NCBI RefSeq assembly: GCF_013168275.1
Contig: NZ_AP019547.1
Span: forward strand, 496,001-560,000
Origin: Candidatus Nitrotoga sp. AM1P
Lineage (GTDB): Bacteria > Pseudomonadota > Gammaproteobacteria > Burkholderiales > Gallionellaceae
Length of the DNA stretch: 64,000 bases
Reading direction: 5' to 3'
The notes below the pieces were generated by a model. That model did no database searches. It saw nothing but the letters and a program-made list of their open reading frames with translations, and was not told the DNA's origin. How positions within the stretch are numbered: position 1 is the first letter of the stretch; every line of letters begins with the position of its first letter. Made by a program: the position numbers and the translations under genes. This document shows, piece after piece, positions 26,006 through 34,246 of the stretch.

Positions 26006-29000
26006 TTGCTTGGCGTTGGTTGCGCGGGAAGCGGTGTCGGTTGACCGACAATCCCCAAAGTTCTCAACATTTCTGTACCAACGGCAGCCACATACGTGGG
26101 GAGCATAGTGGGAATGTTGGCAAGCCAATCGGGTACGCCCGCGCTCCTGAGTGCACCAACAAGCGGATCATGTAATTCAGCCAGCGTCCTTCCCGCCGGC
26201 ACATATTGTTCAATGAATGTGCTTATCGGCCCACCAGGCCATACGAAGGTGTCAGATCGACCTACGATAGGATCCACTGCTTGCCAATTCTGTTGAAACC
26301 AATAGAGTCCCGTCGGATCCCTGCGATTAACCGGACTATTTCCCACATACGCATACCAATTCACCCCATCCGCATAGCCGATTGGGTCCGTCTCCAGAAA
26401 CCGCCCCAGGGTGGGGGAATACCATCTGGCCTTATAGTAATACAACCCCAGTCCGGCAATATATTGCTGTCCCGTATAACCAAAGCGGTTGGGTGGCGTG
26501 GTTCCATTCTCGCCAAATGGGCCATACCCGCGTATTGCGGTGGCGTTCCCTGTTGCGTCCGCTTCGGCGATGATGCTGCCCAGGTGGTCGGCATAGCGCC
26601 AGGTTTTGCTTGTTCCCGTGATGCTGACCAGCGGTTCGTCCATGCCGGGGCCGTGGATGTGGCGGGTGGTGAGGGTGCCCGTTCCGTCGTATTCGGCGAT
26701 CAGGTCGGTGCCGTCATAGAGTAAATCCGTTACCGTGCCGTTGATGTCGGTGCGGTTCAGCCGCCCTACCGGATCGTAGCCCAGACTGGCGTTGCCCGCC
26801 GGGTTATTGCGTACCGCAGTGGTTAGCCGGTTATCCAGGTCATGGCCGTAGGTCCATATCCCGTCGCTTTGCAGGTTGCCGTTGGGGTCGTGGGTGATGG
26901 GGGTGGTGTTGCGGGTGGTGTATTGGTTGAGGCCGTTAGCGGTGCGGGTTTCGGGGGGATTGGCCAGTGTCCAGTTGCTTTGCGGATTGAGCGGGGTGGT
27001 GACGGTGATGTCGCCAATCTGGTTGCGGGCATAGCTGAAGCCCAGGTCGTTGTTGGTGCCAGTGAGGTTGTGCGTGAGGGTGGCAAGGTTGCCTTGTGTG
27101 TTGTAGGTGGCGGTGCTGGTGGTGCCGTTGCCCAGGGTGAGAGTGGCGCGCCGGGAGAGGTCGTCCCAGGTAGTGGTGGCCAGGGTGGTTACGGGGACGG
27201 TGCCGCCTTCCTTGTAGCTGAGTGGGCGGTTGAGGGCGTCGTAGTTGGTGTTGATGCTGTAGCCGTCAGGCCAGGTTAAGCGGGTGCGGTTGCCGGCGGG
27301 GTCGTATTGGGTGGTGAGCGCCCTGCCCGCTGCGGTGGTGTTGATTGGGCGTCCTGCGGTGTCGTAGGTAGTGTTGATGTCATGGCCGCCGTTGGTGTAA
27401 CGGGCGGCGGTACGGTGTGACAGCAGGTCATAGGTATAGCTTGTGTTAAGAGCAGGGTTGGGATAATTGCGGCTGATGAGCCGGTTCAGGTTGTCATAGG
27501 CGAATGTCAGGCTCTGGCCATTGCGTTTGATGAGGTTGATGACGTTGCCGTTGGCGTCATAGCTTTGTTGTTCCTGGTCGGCGGGGTTGGCGCTGCCGGG
27601 GTTGGTGGGGTTGGGGTACTGGGTGGCGGTGAGGCGGTCATGGCCGTTGTAAATGTAGCGGGTGAGGTTGTTTTTGGCGTCGGTGAGGGTGGCAAGCTGG
27701 CCGTTGGGGGTGTAGCTGTAAGTAGCGGCGGTTTGCTCCAAGAGCGTGCCGACGCCGCGCAAGATTTTTTGCGGTTTGCCATCAGGGAAATAGACGGTTT
27801 CGCTGATGCGGTTGCCGCCTTCGCTGGTGGGGAGATTTTGGGTGGTCCGGATGGGACGGTCGAGGTCGTCATAGGCGAAATCGGTGACGGAGGTAGGGGC
27901 GACGGCAGCCGGACAAGTGGTGTTAGCGGTGGTCTCGGCGGGACCCCAAGTTTTAAGCAGCTTACCGCTGAAACTGTAGCTGTGGCAACTGACTAGCCAT
28001 TTGACCCCAATTGGAGAGGCGGTGCGGATCAGTTGCCCGTCGGCATCGTAATAGCGATAGGTGGTTTTGTTCAGGGCGTTGGTGCTGCTGATGGGGCGGC
28101 GTTCGGTGTCGTAGGCGAGCGCTTGGGTATCGGCCACATCGGTACGGGGGCCGTCGATGTAGGTGAGGTTGCCAATGGTGTCGTAGGTGTAGGTGGTTTG
28201 GAGATTCAGGCGGCTGGCGCCAGCGTCGCGGATGAATGTCTGCGGGACATAGTTTCGGGTGCTGAGGTAGGTGGTGGTGGAGGTGAGGTTTTCAGTTGCT
28301 GAGACCGTTTGGGTGACGCTGGTGGGCAGGTAAAACTGCGGGTAGCCGAAAAGTGTGGAGGGGTAGGCGGTATAGCTGGTGGTGGCACTGGGGCGCAGGC
28401 CGTTGGGGTCGGCGGGGGCGGTAAGGGTGGCGGGCAGTCCTTGGGGGGTGTAGGTAAAGTTGGTGGTCTGGCCGCGCGCGTCGGTGGCGGTGGCGATGCG
28501 GTTGAAGGCGGGTTCGTAGCTGAACGTGCGAGTCAGGATCGGCTCGCTACTGCCGGGCTTCGGTAGCTGGCGTATGGTCTTCGGGTTGTGGGTGCAGCGG
28601 TTTTGTGTGGCGCAGGGGGCGTCGTCGTAGTCGGTTTCGACGGCGTTGCCGTCGGGCAGTTCGATGCGGATGGGCCGGCTCTGGCCATCGTAGGTGGTGA
28701 GAGTGAGGCGGCCTAGAGGATCGATGGCATCTGTGATTTTGCCGTTAGCGTCGATCCAGGAGACGTTACTGCTACCGTCGGGGGCGACTTCTTCGCTGCG
28801 GAATCCGGCGAAGTAGTATTGCCAGAGCTTGTTATTGGCATTGGTCTGGGTCTGTACGCGGCTAAGTGTGTCGTAGACGTTGGTGGCGAAGGGGTTGGCA
28901 GGATTGTTGGGGTAGAACAGTTTCGTCATACGACCGGGGAGATCGTATTGGAAGGTGGTGGCTTTTGTCAGCGAGTCGGTATAGGTAATGAGGTTGCCGT

Positions 29001-31908
29001 TGGTGTCGTAGGTGTAGTTTGGGCCGGCGGTACGGATGCCGTCGCGCACCTTGGATATTCGCATCGGGTTGCTGCCGGTATAGGTGAAGGTAAGTGTGCG
29101 GCCGAGGCTGTTCTGGACGCTGGTGAGGTTGTTGCCGCTATAGGTGAATTTGGCCTGGATGCCGTCCGGCTGGGTATAGGTGGTAAGCAGAAAATTTCCG
29201 GTGGCCGTGCCGGTGGTGGCGAAATTGAGCTGTGATTTGTGCAGGGTTTCGTAGGTGTAGCCGGTAGCGGGGGTGGGGTTTTTGGTCAGGCGGGTGGCGT
29301 TGCCGGGCGGTGGGTTGTAACTGCCATCGGGTAGTTTAACAAAGGCTTCGGCGTTGAGGCCTTGGCGAACGATGACGGTGTTGTCTAGCAATTGATCGCC
29401 AAACCAGCGCATGCCGACGGTGGCGGCCAGTATTTTGTCGAGCGGTTTGGCGGGGTCCTTGAGCAGGTCGAGTGCGATCCATTGTTCAATCAGTGTGCCG
29501 ACGGCGTCAAGAGCGGAATCTTCGCCCATCGCCTGAAAGCCATCGGAACTCACCGTAGCGCGGCTGGCTAGGTTATGCGTCCAGCCTCGACCTAAGGAAC
29601 CATCATCGCCACGCATGGCGGAGTTGTATTGCCGCCGTAGATTCAGTGCCTGTGGAAATTCGCCGACACCGACGTTGATGTCTTCGTGGGCGTAAAGATA
29701 GTTGCCGCGAACGAGGTCGATGGGGTCACCCAGCGTGTAGCCGCCGATGCCGGTATTGGTCAGCGTGTTGATCGACGTATTGAGGCCGAAGTTGGCTGCA
29801 TTGGCCGGAGTTGTGCTGCTGGTGCCCGCGCCACCCAGAAGCGAGCCGCTGCCGCTGCCGATAATGGCGCCGATCGAATTGCTGCGCAGATCGAAATAAC
29901 CGACGCCCGACCAGTTCGCTTCTGCAATGTTGCATTGGGACGGTAAAATCAGTCGCGCACCTGCGCTCACTGCACTCTGAAAGCGGCCTGTCCAGTTGCT
30001 GCAGGACACCAGGGTGGTCGCTATCGCGGCGTAATTCGCTGCCTTGGCATCGTAGATGCGATAGCCGTTACCAATTGCCATATCCACCAGCTTGACCGTG
30101 GAAACGGCACTGGTGCCGATCACTTGCTGCACGGCGACGGATTCAAGAATGCTGCCGTGCATGGCGCTACTGTAAAAGACAGCCGATTCTGCTGCGCTAT
30201 CTTTTGTATCGCTGATGACGCTGACAATATTTCCCGGCAAGTCGACGTAGGCTGTGTTGTCTTGATAACCCGCCAGACCGAATCGATGAAAGACCAGGGT
30301 GTTGGTCTTGGCCAATCGATCCGTCATGGCCGCTGCACGATCCGTTTCAGTGATCCATGTTGCTGCCAGAATGGCAAGCGTTCCGCCCAATACGGACTCG
30401 GAGGTATCGGTGCTACCGATGACGCGCGAGTCAACGACCTTTTTGCGATGCTGTTCTATCAATCCCCGTCCGGATGCGCCCCAACCATTGCTGATGGAAT
30501 AGATGTTGGCTGTTCCTGCTTTGACTTGCTGGGTGACTTGCTGATTCGCACTTGAGACCGCGTGGGTCACCGTGAATGTGACAGACCCTGTCGCCCCAGC
30601 GGTTTGCGCGGTTCCTGTCGCAAGTAATTGACCATCAAGTATCAGTTGCGGTTGCAAGGAAGTATTGAAGAGCAAGCTCAAGCGCTTGCCGTAAATTGCG
30701 TCCGAGGTCAGAGTTTGATCTATACCGGCAAACTGGACGCGTAAGGCGGATTTGTAGTTAGCGGGAAGGTCTGTCCACTCCGTCATGGCGACGCTGGTGT
30801 CGCGATAGGGCAAAGCCGTCTGGCGCAGGTCGGCGCCCGTATAGGGAATGATGGTTTGCCCGCCGATGACATCATCAAGCGCAGCCGTCGGGTTTTGACT
30901 GCGCAAATATGTGGCCAGATTGCCGGCGTAAGTCGTCAGATTATTGCGTATCGCCGTGCGATTGAGGTTCTGAATGTAATCCGCTGTCTGTGTAGCGCCT
31001 TGTTTGGCATTCGTCAGGAAATTTGTCGCGTTGTAACCGCTCGCGACCGTCAAATCGATACCGGTTTTGAAGCTATGCGGTTTGAATGAGGGATCAAAAT
31101 AATACGATGTTCCATTGATTGTGGCTTTGACCCAGACATGATCGAATTTGATTGTTACCAGGCCGGCTATCAGCAAATTCGTCGGGGTACAATTGTAACT
31201 TCCGGTCGGGATCGCTTTGGCAGGGTCGTATGGGATACCGCCATTGCTCAACAGGGAAAATACTGCACAGATATTGCTGGTATTGACACCTAGCCAATCA
31301 TGCACTTGCGTGGCACTCAACGTGATCTGCCCTTTGACGAAACTTGCCGTATAACCGGCTTGCCTCAACAGGGCGACCAGCAAGTCCGCCTGATCGAAGG
31401 CCGTACCTGAGTTGTCCAACATAGCGCCGAATGCACCCTTTTGCATGCCCCATACGGGGTAGTATGCAATGGTGTTGCGTACGTAGTCATAGATGAGATC
31501 CGGATCATTGCGCAAGGCGCGCGCCAGTTCGGCAACCGACGGGGCGCCCAATGCATTGGCGCTGCCCACCAGGCTGGCGCTTTCTGTTTTTGCTAGCCGG
31601 GCATCCTGGATGCTGGTGCCTAGCGGACTACCTGATTGGGTTTGATTCAGATTGGCCGGCAACCACCGTGCGGCGATCCTCGCTTCTGATTCCGCCGGTG
31701 TCACCGGGGAAAGCTGAATTCGCTGCCAACCAGGCACTTGGGCGTGAGCCGTTGATACACCAACGCCGACGCCAACACCACTCAGTCCGAGCATCATTAC
31801 CAACATCGCCACGGCATGATGTCCACGTTGCCATCCACGCCCCTTGCGGTACCCGATCGGTTTATGCTGCGTAAGCAGTTTCTTGATGGCGGTTATTGCG
31901 TGCGTCAT
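26002..31908 (-). CDS. Full-length secreted Rhs/YD-repeat polymorphic toxin
   Basis: The 1968-residue protein starts with a long n-region and a signal helix ending VSTAHA before Gln. A transglutaminase-like domain follows (about 130-285): GTAFDQADLLVALLRQAGYT has Ala where active enzymes have Cys, while FDHVWVKATING and YYFDPSFK keep His and Asp. A middle region leads to a DUF6531-type entry (DLVRGNYLYAHEDINVGVGE). Many YD repeats run from about 900 to 1750, then the core signature LGRFLETDPIGYADGVNWYA and RRDPTGL. The last 100 residues form a variable tip (WPGGPISTFIEQYVPAGRTL..) of unknown activity. The gene is GC-rich compared with its neighbours and overlaps the next gene by ATGA. Confidence 0.88.
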   Translation of the reverse strand: MTHAITAIKKLLTQHKPIGYRKGRGWQRGHHAVAMLVMMLGLSGVGVGVGVSTAHAQVPGWQRIQLSPVTPAESEARIAARWLPANLNQTQSGSPLGTSIQDARLAKTESASLVGSANALGAPSVAELARALRNDPDLIYDYVRNTIAYYPVWGMQKGAFGAMLDNSGTAFDQADLLVALLRQAGYTASFVKGQITLSATQVHDWLGVNTSNICAVFSLLSNGGIPYDPAKAIPTGSYNCTPTNLLIAGLVTIKFDHVWVKATINGTSYYFDPSFKPHSFKTGIDLTVASGYNATNFLTNAKQGATQTADYIQNLNRTAIRNNLTTYAGNLATYLRSQNPTAALDDVIGGQTIIPYTGADLRQTALPYRDTSVAMTEWTDLPANYKSALRVQFAGIDQTLTSDAIYGKRLSLLFNTSLQPQLILDGQLLATGTAQTAGATGSVTFTVTHAVSSANQQVTQQVKAGTANIYSISNGWGASGRGLIEQHRKKVVDSRVIGSTDTSESVLGGTLAILAATWITETDRAAAMTDRLAKTNTLVFHRFGLAGYQDNTAYVDLPGNIVSVISDTKDSAAESAVFYSSAMHGSILESVAVQQVIGTSAVSTVKLVDMAIGNGYRIYDAKAANYAAIATTLVSCSNWTGRFQSAVSAGARLILPSQCNIAEANWSGVGYFDLRSNSIGAIIGSGSGSLLGGAGTSSTTPANAANFGLNTSINTLTNTGIGGYTLGDPIDLVRGNYLYAHEDINVGVGEFPQALNLRRQYNSAMRGDDGSLGRGWTHNLASRATVSSDGFQAMGEDSALDAVGTLIEQWIALDLLKDPAKPLDKILAATVGMRWFGDQLLDNTVIVRQGLNAEAFVKLPDGSYNPPPGNATRLTKNPTPATGYTYETLHKSQLNFATTGTATGNFLLTTYTQPDGIQAKFTYSGNNLTSVQNSLGRTLTFTYTGSNPMRISKVRDGIRTAGPNYTYDTNGNLITYTDSLTKATTFQYDLPGRMTKLFYPNNPANPFATNVYDTLSRVQTQTNANNKLWQYYFAGFRSEEVAPDGSSNVSWIDANGKITDAIDPLGRLTLTTYDGQSRPIRIELPDGNAVETDYDDAPCATQNRCTHNPKTIRQLPKPGSSEPILTRTFSYEPAFNRIATATDARGQTTNFTYTPQGLPATLTAPADPNGLRPSATTSYTAYPSTLFGYPQFYLPTSVTQTVSATENLTSTTTYLSTRNYVPQTFIRDAGASRLNLQTTYTYDTIGNLTYIDGPRTDVADTQALAYDTERRPISSTNALNKTTYRYYDADGQLIRTASPIGVKWLVSCHSYSFSGKLLKTWGPAETTANTTCPAAVAPTSVTDFAYDDLDRPIRTTQNLPTSEGGNRISETVYFPDGKPQKILRGVGTLLEQTAATYSYTPNGQLATLTDAKNNLTRYIYNGHDRLTATQYPNPTNPGSANPADQEQQSYDANGNVINLIKRNGQSLTFAYDNLNRLISRNYPNPALNTSYTYDLLSHRTAARYTNGGHDINTTYDTAGRPINTTAAGRALTTQYDPAGNRTRLTWPDGYSINTNYDALNRPLSYKEGGTVPVTTLATTTWDDLSRRATLTLGNGTTSTATYNTQGNLATLTHNLTGTNNDLGFSYARNQIGDITVTTPLNPQSNWTLANPPETRTANGLNQYTTRNTTPITHDPNGNLQSDGIWTYGHDLDNRLTTAVRNNPAGNASLGYDPVGRLNRTDINGTVTDLLYDGTDLIAEYDGTGTLTTRHIHGPGMDEPLVSITGTSKTWRYADHLGSIIAEADATGNATAIRGYGPFGENGTTPPNRFGYTGQQYIAGLGLYYYKARWYSPTLGRFLETDPIGYADGVNWYAYVGNSPVNRRDPTGLYWFQQNWQAVDPIVGRSDTFVWPGGPISTFIEQYVPAGRTLAELHDPLVGALRSAGVPDWLANIPTMLPTYVAAVGTEMLRTLGIVGQPTPLPAQPTPSK
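26354..27367 (-). repeat. Direct repeat shared with the displaced rhs cassette (copy 2)
   Basis: This 1014-bp segment is the partner of 24407-25408. The extra 12 bp (about 26389-26400) encode the FLET residues of the core motif. Recombination between the copies would delete the first immunity gene and tip and place the displaced tip on the full Rhs. Confidence 0.85.
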
Positions 31909-32259
31909 GCCAAGAAGCGTTGAATTGATTTTTTTGATGTCATATTGACCTTGAAACTATTGTTTTGTTTGCGTCACTGTGCGAACCTGGCCGTGTATTG
32001 CCAGCGTCGATATTGGCCTGACTTGCGTAGGCACTACCTCACTGCACCGTTTGCATGAGCATCGAATTAAATCAGATGCTGACTCAAGGATAGGAAGTTC
32101 GGCAGCGAGGATAGGAAATTCAATCGCGTAAGTCAACTTAACGTCGCCCAACATCCCCAACCAATCCGATTCCCATCGTCGAAATCATGACAAATTAATA
32201 CCGTTTTGCACTTGATGCTCAGGACGAATAAATTTTTTGGCGCGGGCATTTAGGTTATT

Positions 32260-32312
32260 CCCGTTCGTGCTGAGTAGCCTTGCTCTGCAAGGCATATCGA
32301 AGTATGAACGGG
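32260..32312. repeat. Nested palindromic element
   Basis: An outer stem CCCGTTC/GAACGGG (32260-32266 with 32306-32312) encloses an inner perfect stem GCCTTGC/GCAAGGC with a 3-base loop (32277-32293). The outer arms with CGTGCTGAG..TCGAAG resemble a common intergenic repeat of betaproteobacteria; the inner hairpin looks like an insertion into it. Confidence 0.6.
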
Positions 32313-32399
32313 CGTCAACAAAGGAAAATAGGATTAACGGACAAACCATAATGGAACAAGAATATTTTGGAGTGGGGCTTGCTATACTGAGCCTAACGT

Positions 32400-32443
32400 T
32401 AATAATTGATGAGACATTCAGTAATAATTGATGAGACATTTAG
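32400..32443. repeat. 22-bp tandem duplication
   Basis: TAATAATTGATGAGACATTC plus AG is repeated at once with a single C to T change, giving two head-to-tail 22-bp copies. No function is apparent. Confidence 0.8.
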
Positions 32444-32780
32444 TTTGCAAAAACTGGGTTTTTGTAACTGTGAAAGAAATCATAACATTGTCAGCAATAT
32501 AATTTTGATTTGAATGTACTTGGTCTGAGATGAGTGCTATGGGCGAATTACGGAAAATAGGGGGATTGCGGAATTTGCCCAAATTGTTAACGTTACGATT
32601 GAGTTTGGCACTTCGCTAATGAGTTGGCCATGGCATCCCCGTGGTGCAATACGATTGGACAAATAAATAAGAATAGATCACGGTTAGATTGAAGGTGAAT
32701 CTGAAGGAGAATCAAAGAGTCCGAGATCGGAATCAAGCACTCGCCGCATGCAGCGGGGTATTAACACCGCTCTCCAAGCT

Positions 32781-32797
32781 GCTGGCTTTCAGCCAGC
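32781..32797 (+). repeat. Hairpin upstream of the beta-helix gene
   Basis: GCTGGCT-TTC-AGCCAGC forms a perfect 7-bp stem about 50 bp before the start codon of the next gene. The surrounding bases also contain AGCGG/CCGCT pairing (from about 32752). It might be a leader structure or the edge of a mobile element. Confidence 0.5.
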
Positions 32798-32847
32798 CTT
32801 TGCCCCAAGGGACGGGGAATTGAACCCGGAGAGATTAATATAAAGTT

Positions 32848-34191
32848 ATGAAAAATTTAATTGGCTTACTCGTTGCATTCCTGTTGTCACTTGGTCAATC
32901 CTGCGCTGCGGACAGCTATACCTACGACGCGCTGAGTCGTCTTACCAGAGTGGCCTTCGCAAACGGTATCGCAATTGACTATGTTTACGATGCAATGGGT
33001 AATCTGCTATCCACAATTAATACCATTCCTTTTTCCCCTTCAGATGCACCCACCGTTACCACGGTCACTACCGGCAACGGAAGTGCCACTATTAGTTTCA
33101 CTGCGCCTGCCAATAATGGAGGCTCGCCTATTATTAGTTACACCGCCATCAGCTCGCCTAGCGGATTTACGGGTTCTTGCCTGGCACCCTGTTCGTCAAT
33201 CACCATTAATGGGCTAACTAATGGTACGGCCTACACCTTTACGGTTACAGCTACTAATGTTGCAGGTACAAGCGCGTCATCCGCTGCCTTGAACAGTGTG
33301 ACACCAAGCGCGCAGGGTATAGACCACGCTCCACGCGTCCCGCGTGCCTTTGTAGCATCTTATGGATTAGATTCAAACATCACGTTTAATTGCGATACGG
33401 CTCATCCCTGCCGTACGTTTTATACAGCAATAGCTGTGGTCAATGCAGATGGTGAAGTCGTAGCAGTCGACTCTGCTGCTTATGGCGTCGTCACGCCCAC
33501 TCGATCTGTTTCTTTGACGGCCGCTCCAGGTGTCTATGCCGGCATGTCCGTCTTTCCAGGTGCAACGGGCGTGACGATTGCCACCCCCGGCGTAAATGTG
33601 GTGCTGCGCGGCCTGACCATCAATGGTCAAGGAGGTGATTCAGGAATTTTAATGTCCGCTGGTGCGAAGCTTTCAATTGAAAACTGTGTTATTTCCAATT
33701 TTAATGGTGTCAATCAACACGGTGTTTTTGTTAATACAGCAGCTACCGTGCGGATGGTTGACACCATTGTTCGTGATAATAGCGTTGGCATTGGGGTTCA
33801 GGGAGGCGCGACGGCCGCTATTTCGAAATCCAAGTTTCTCGGCAATGACAGCGGCATCCTGGTTCAAAGCGCTGCCGGCACAACAACAACCGTTGCTGTC
33901 AGCAATACCGTCGTAACTGGAGGTGGTACTGGCATAGAGGCATTTTCGGGTACTTCCGGAAACGCCCGGATAAATATAGTCCGTTCAACAGTCACAAATA
34001 ATACTGTCGAAGGTATCGTGGCATCTGCCACTGCTGGAACTGCCTCGGTCACCCTCAACAAAAGCATGGTATCGGGCAATGCGATTGGGTTTTATAAGGG
34101 CACCGGTGGAACGTTGAGTTCGCTGGGCAATAACACCATAACGGATAACGGCTCTAACACTGGCGCGCTTACTTTGATCACGCCCAAGTAA
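32848..34191 (+). CDS. Secreted YD-repeat, Fn3 and beta-helix protein
   Basis: The 447-residue protein has a signal peptide (LIGLLVAFLLSLGQSCAA), then two Rhs-type YD repeats (YTYDALSRLTRVAFANG, YVYDAMGNLLSTIN). A fibronectin type III domain covers about residues 66-155 (PTVTTVTTGNGSATISFTAP). A right-handed parallel beta-helix starts with AFVASYGLDSNITFNCDTAH PCRTF and runs through short Asn/Gly-rich rungs to the end. The layout suggests an exported surface or matrix protein that may bind or cut polysaccharide; no catalytic residues can be named. It lies beside the rhs locus on the opposite strand and is probably part of the same island. GGAGAG lies upstream of the ATG. Confidence 0.75.
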   Translation: MKNLIGLLVAFLLSLGQSCAADSYTYDALSRLTRVAFANGIAIDYVYDAMGNLLSTINTIPFSPSDAPTVTTVTTGNGSATISFTAPANNGGSPIISYTAISSPSGFTGSCLAPCSSITINGLTNGTAYTFTVTATNVAGTSASSAALNSVTPSAQGIDHAPRVPRAFVASYGLDSNITFNCDTAHPCRTFYTAIAVVNADGEVVAVDSAAYGVVTPTRSVSLTAAPGVYAGMSVFPGATGVTIATPGVNVVLRGLTINGQGGDSGILMSAGAKLSIENCVISNFNGVNQHGVFVNTAATVRMVDTIVRDNSVGIGVQGGATAAISKSKFLGNDSGILVQSAAGTTTTVAVSNTVVTGGGTGIEAFSGTSGNARINIVRSTVTNNTVEGIVASATAGTASVTLNKSMVSGNAIGFYKGTGGTLSSLGNNTITDNGSNTGALTLITPK

Positions 34192-34246
34192 TTATTGAAG
34201 GTTGGAGCTGGGTTGTCGTTGTGTTTGATTTTTAATCAGGCGAGTG

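Larger units (their letters stand above)
31909..32847. other. Gene-poor stretch between rhs and the beta-helix gene
   Basis: No convincing gene lies here in about 940 bp. It is AT-richer than rhs. It contains a nested hairpin (32260-32312), a 22-bp tandem duplication (32400-32443) and a hairpin just before the next gene (32781-32797), each listed separately. Short open frames lack family resemblance or start signals. It should hold the promoters of both flanking genes, but I cannot name them. Confidence 0.6.

Noticed and set aside
26842..29235. Several long plus-strand frames rich in Gly, Val and Ala opposite rhs
   Set aside because: They are shadows of a GC-rich repeated gene; no family resemblance, no ribosome sites, and their composition follows from the complementary YD repeats.
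31957..32160. 67-codon minus-strand frame upstream of rhs
   Set aside because: No recognisable domain, no start signal, and it lies in a spacer with repeats.
32400..32443. Start of a CRISPR array
   Set aside because: Only two directly joined copies with no spacers and no cas genes anywhere in the window.
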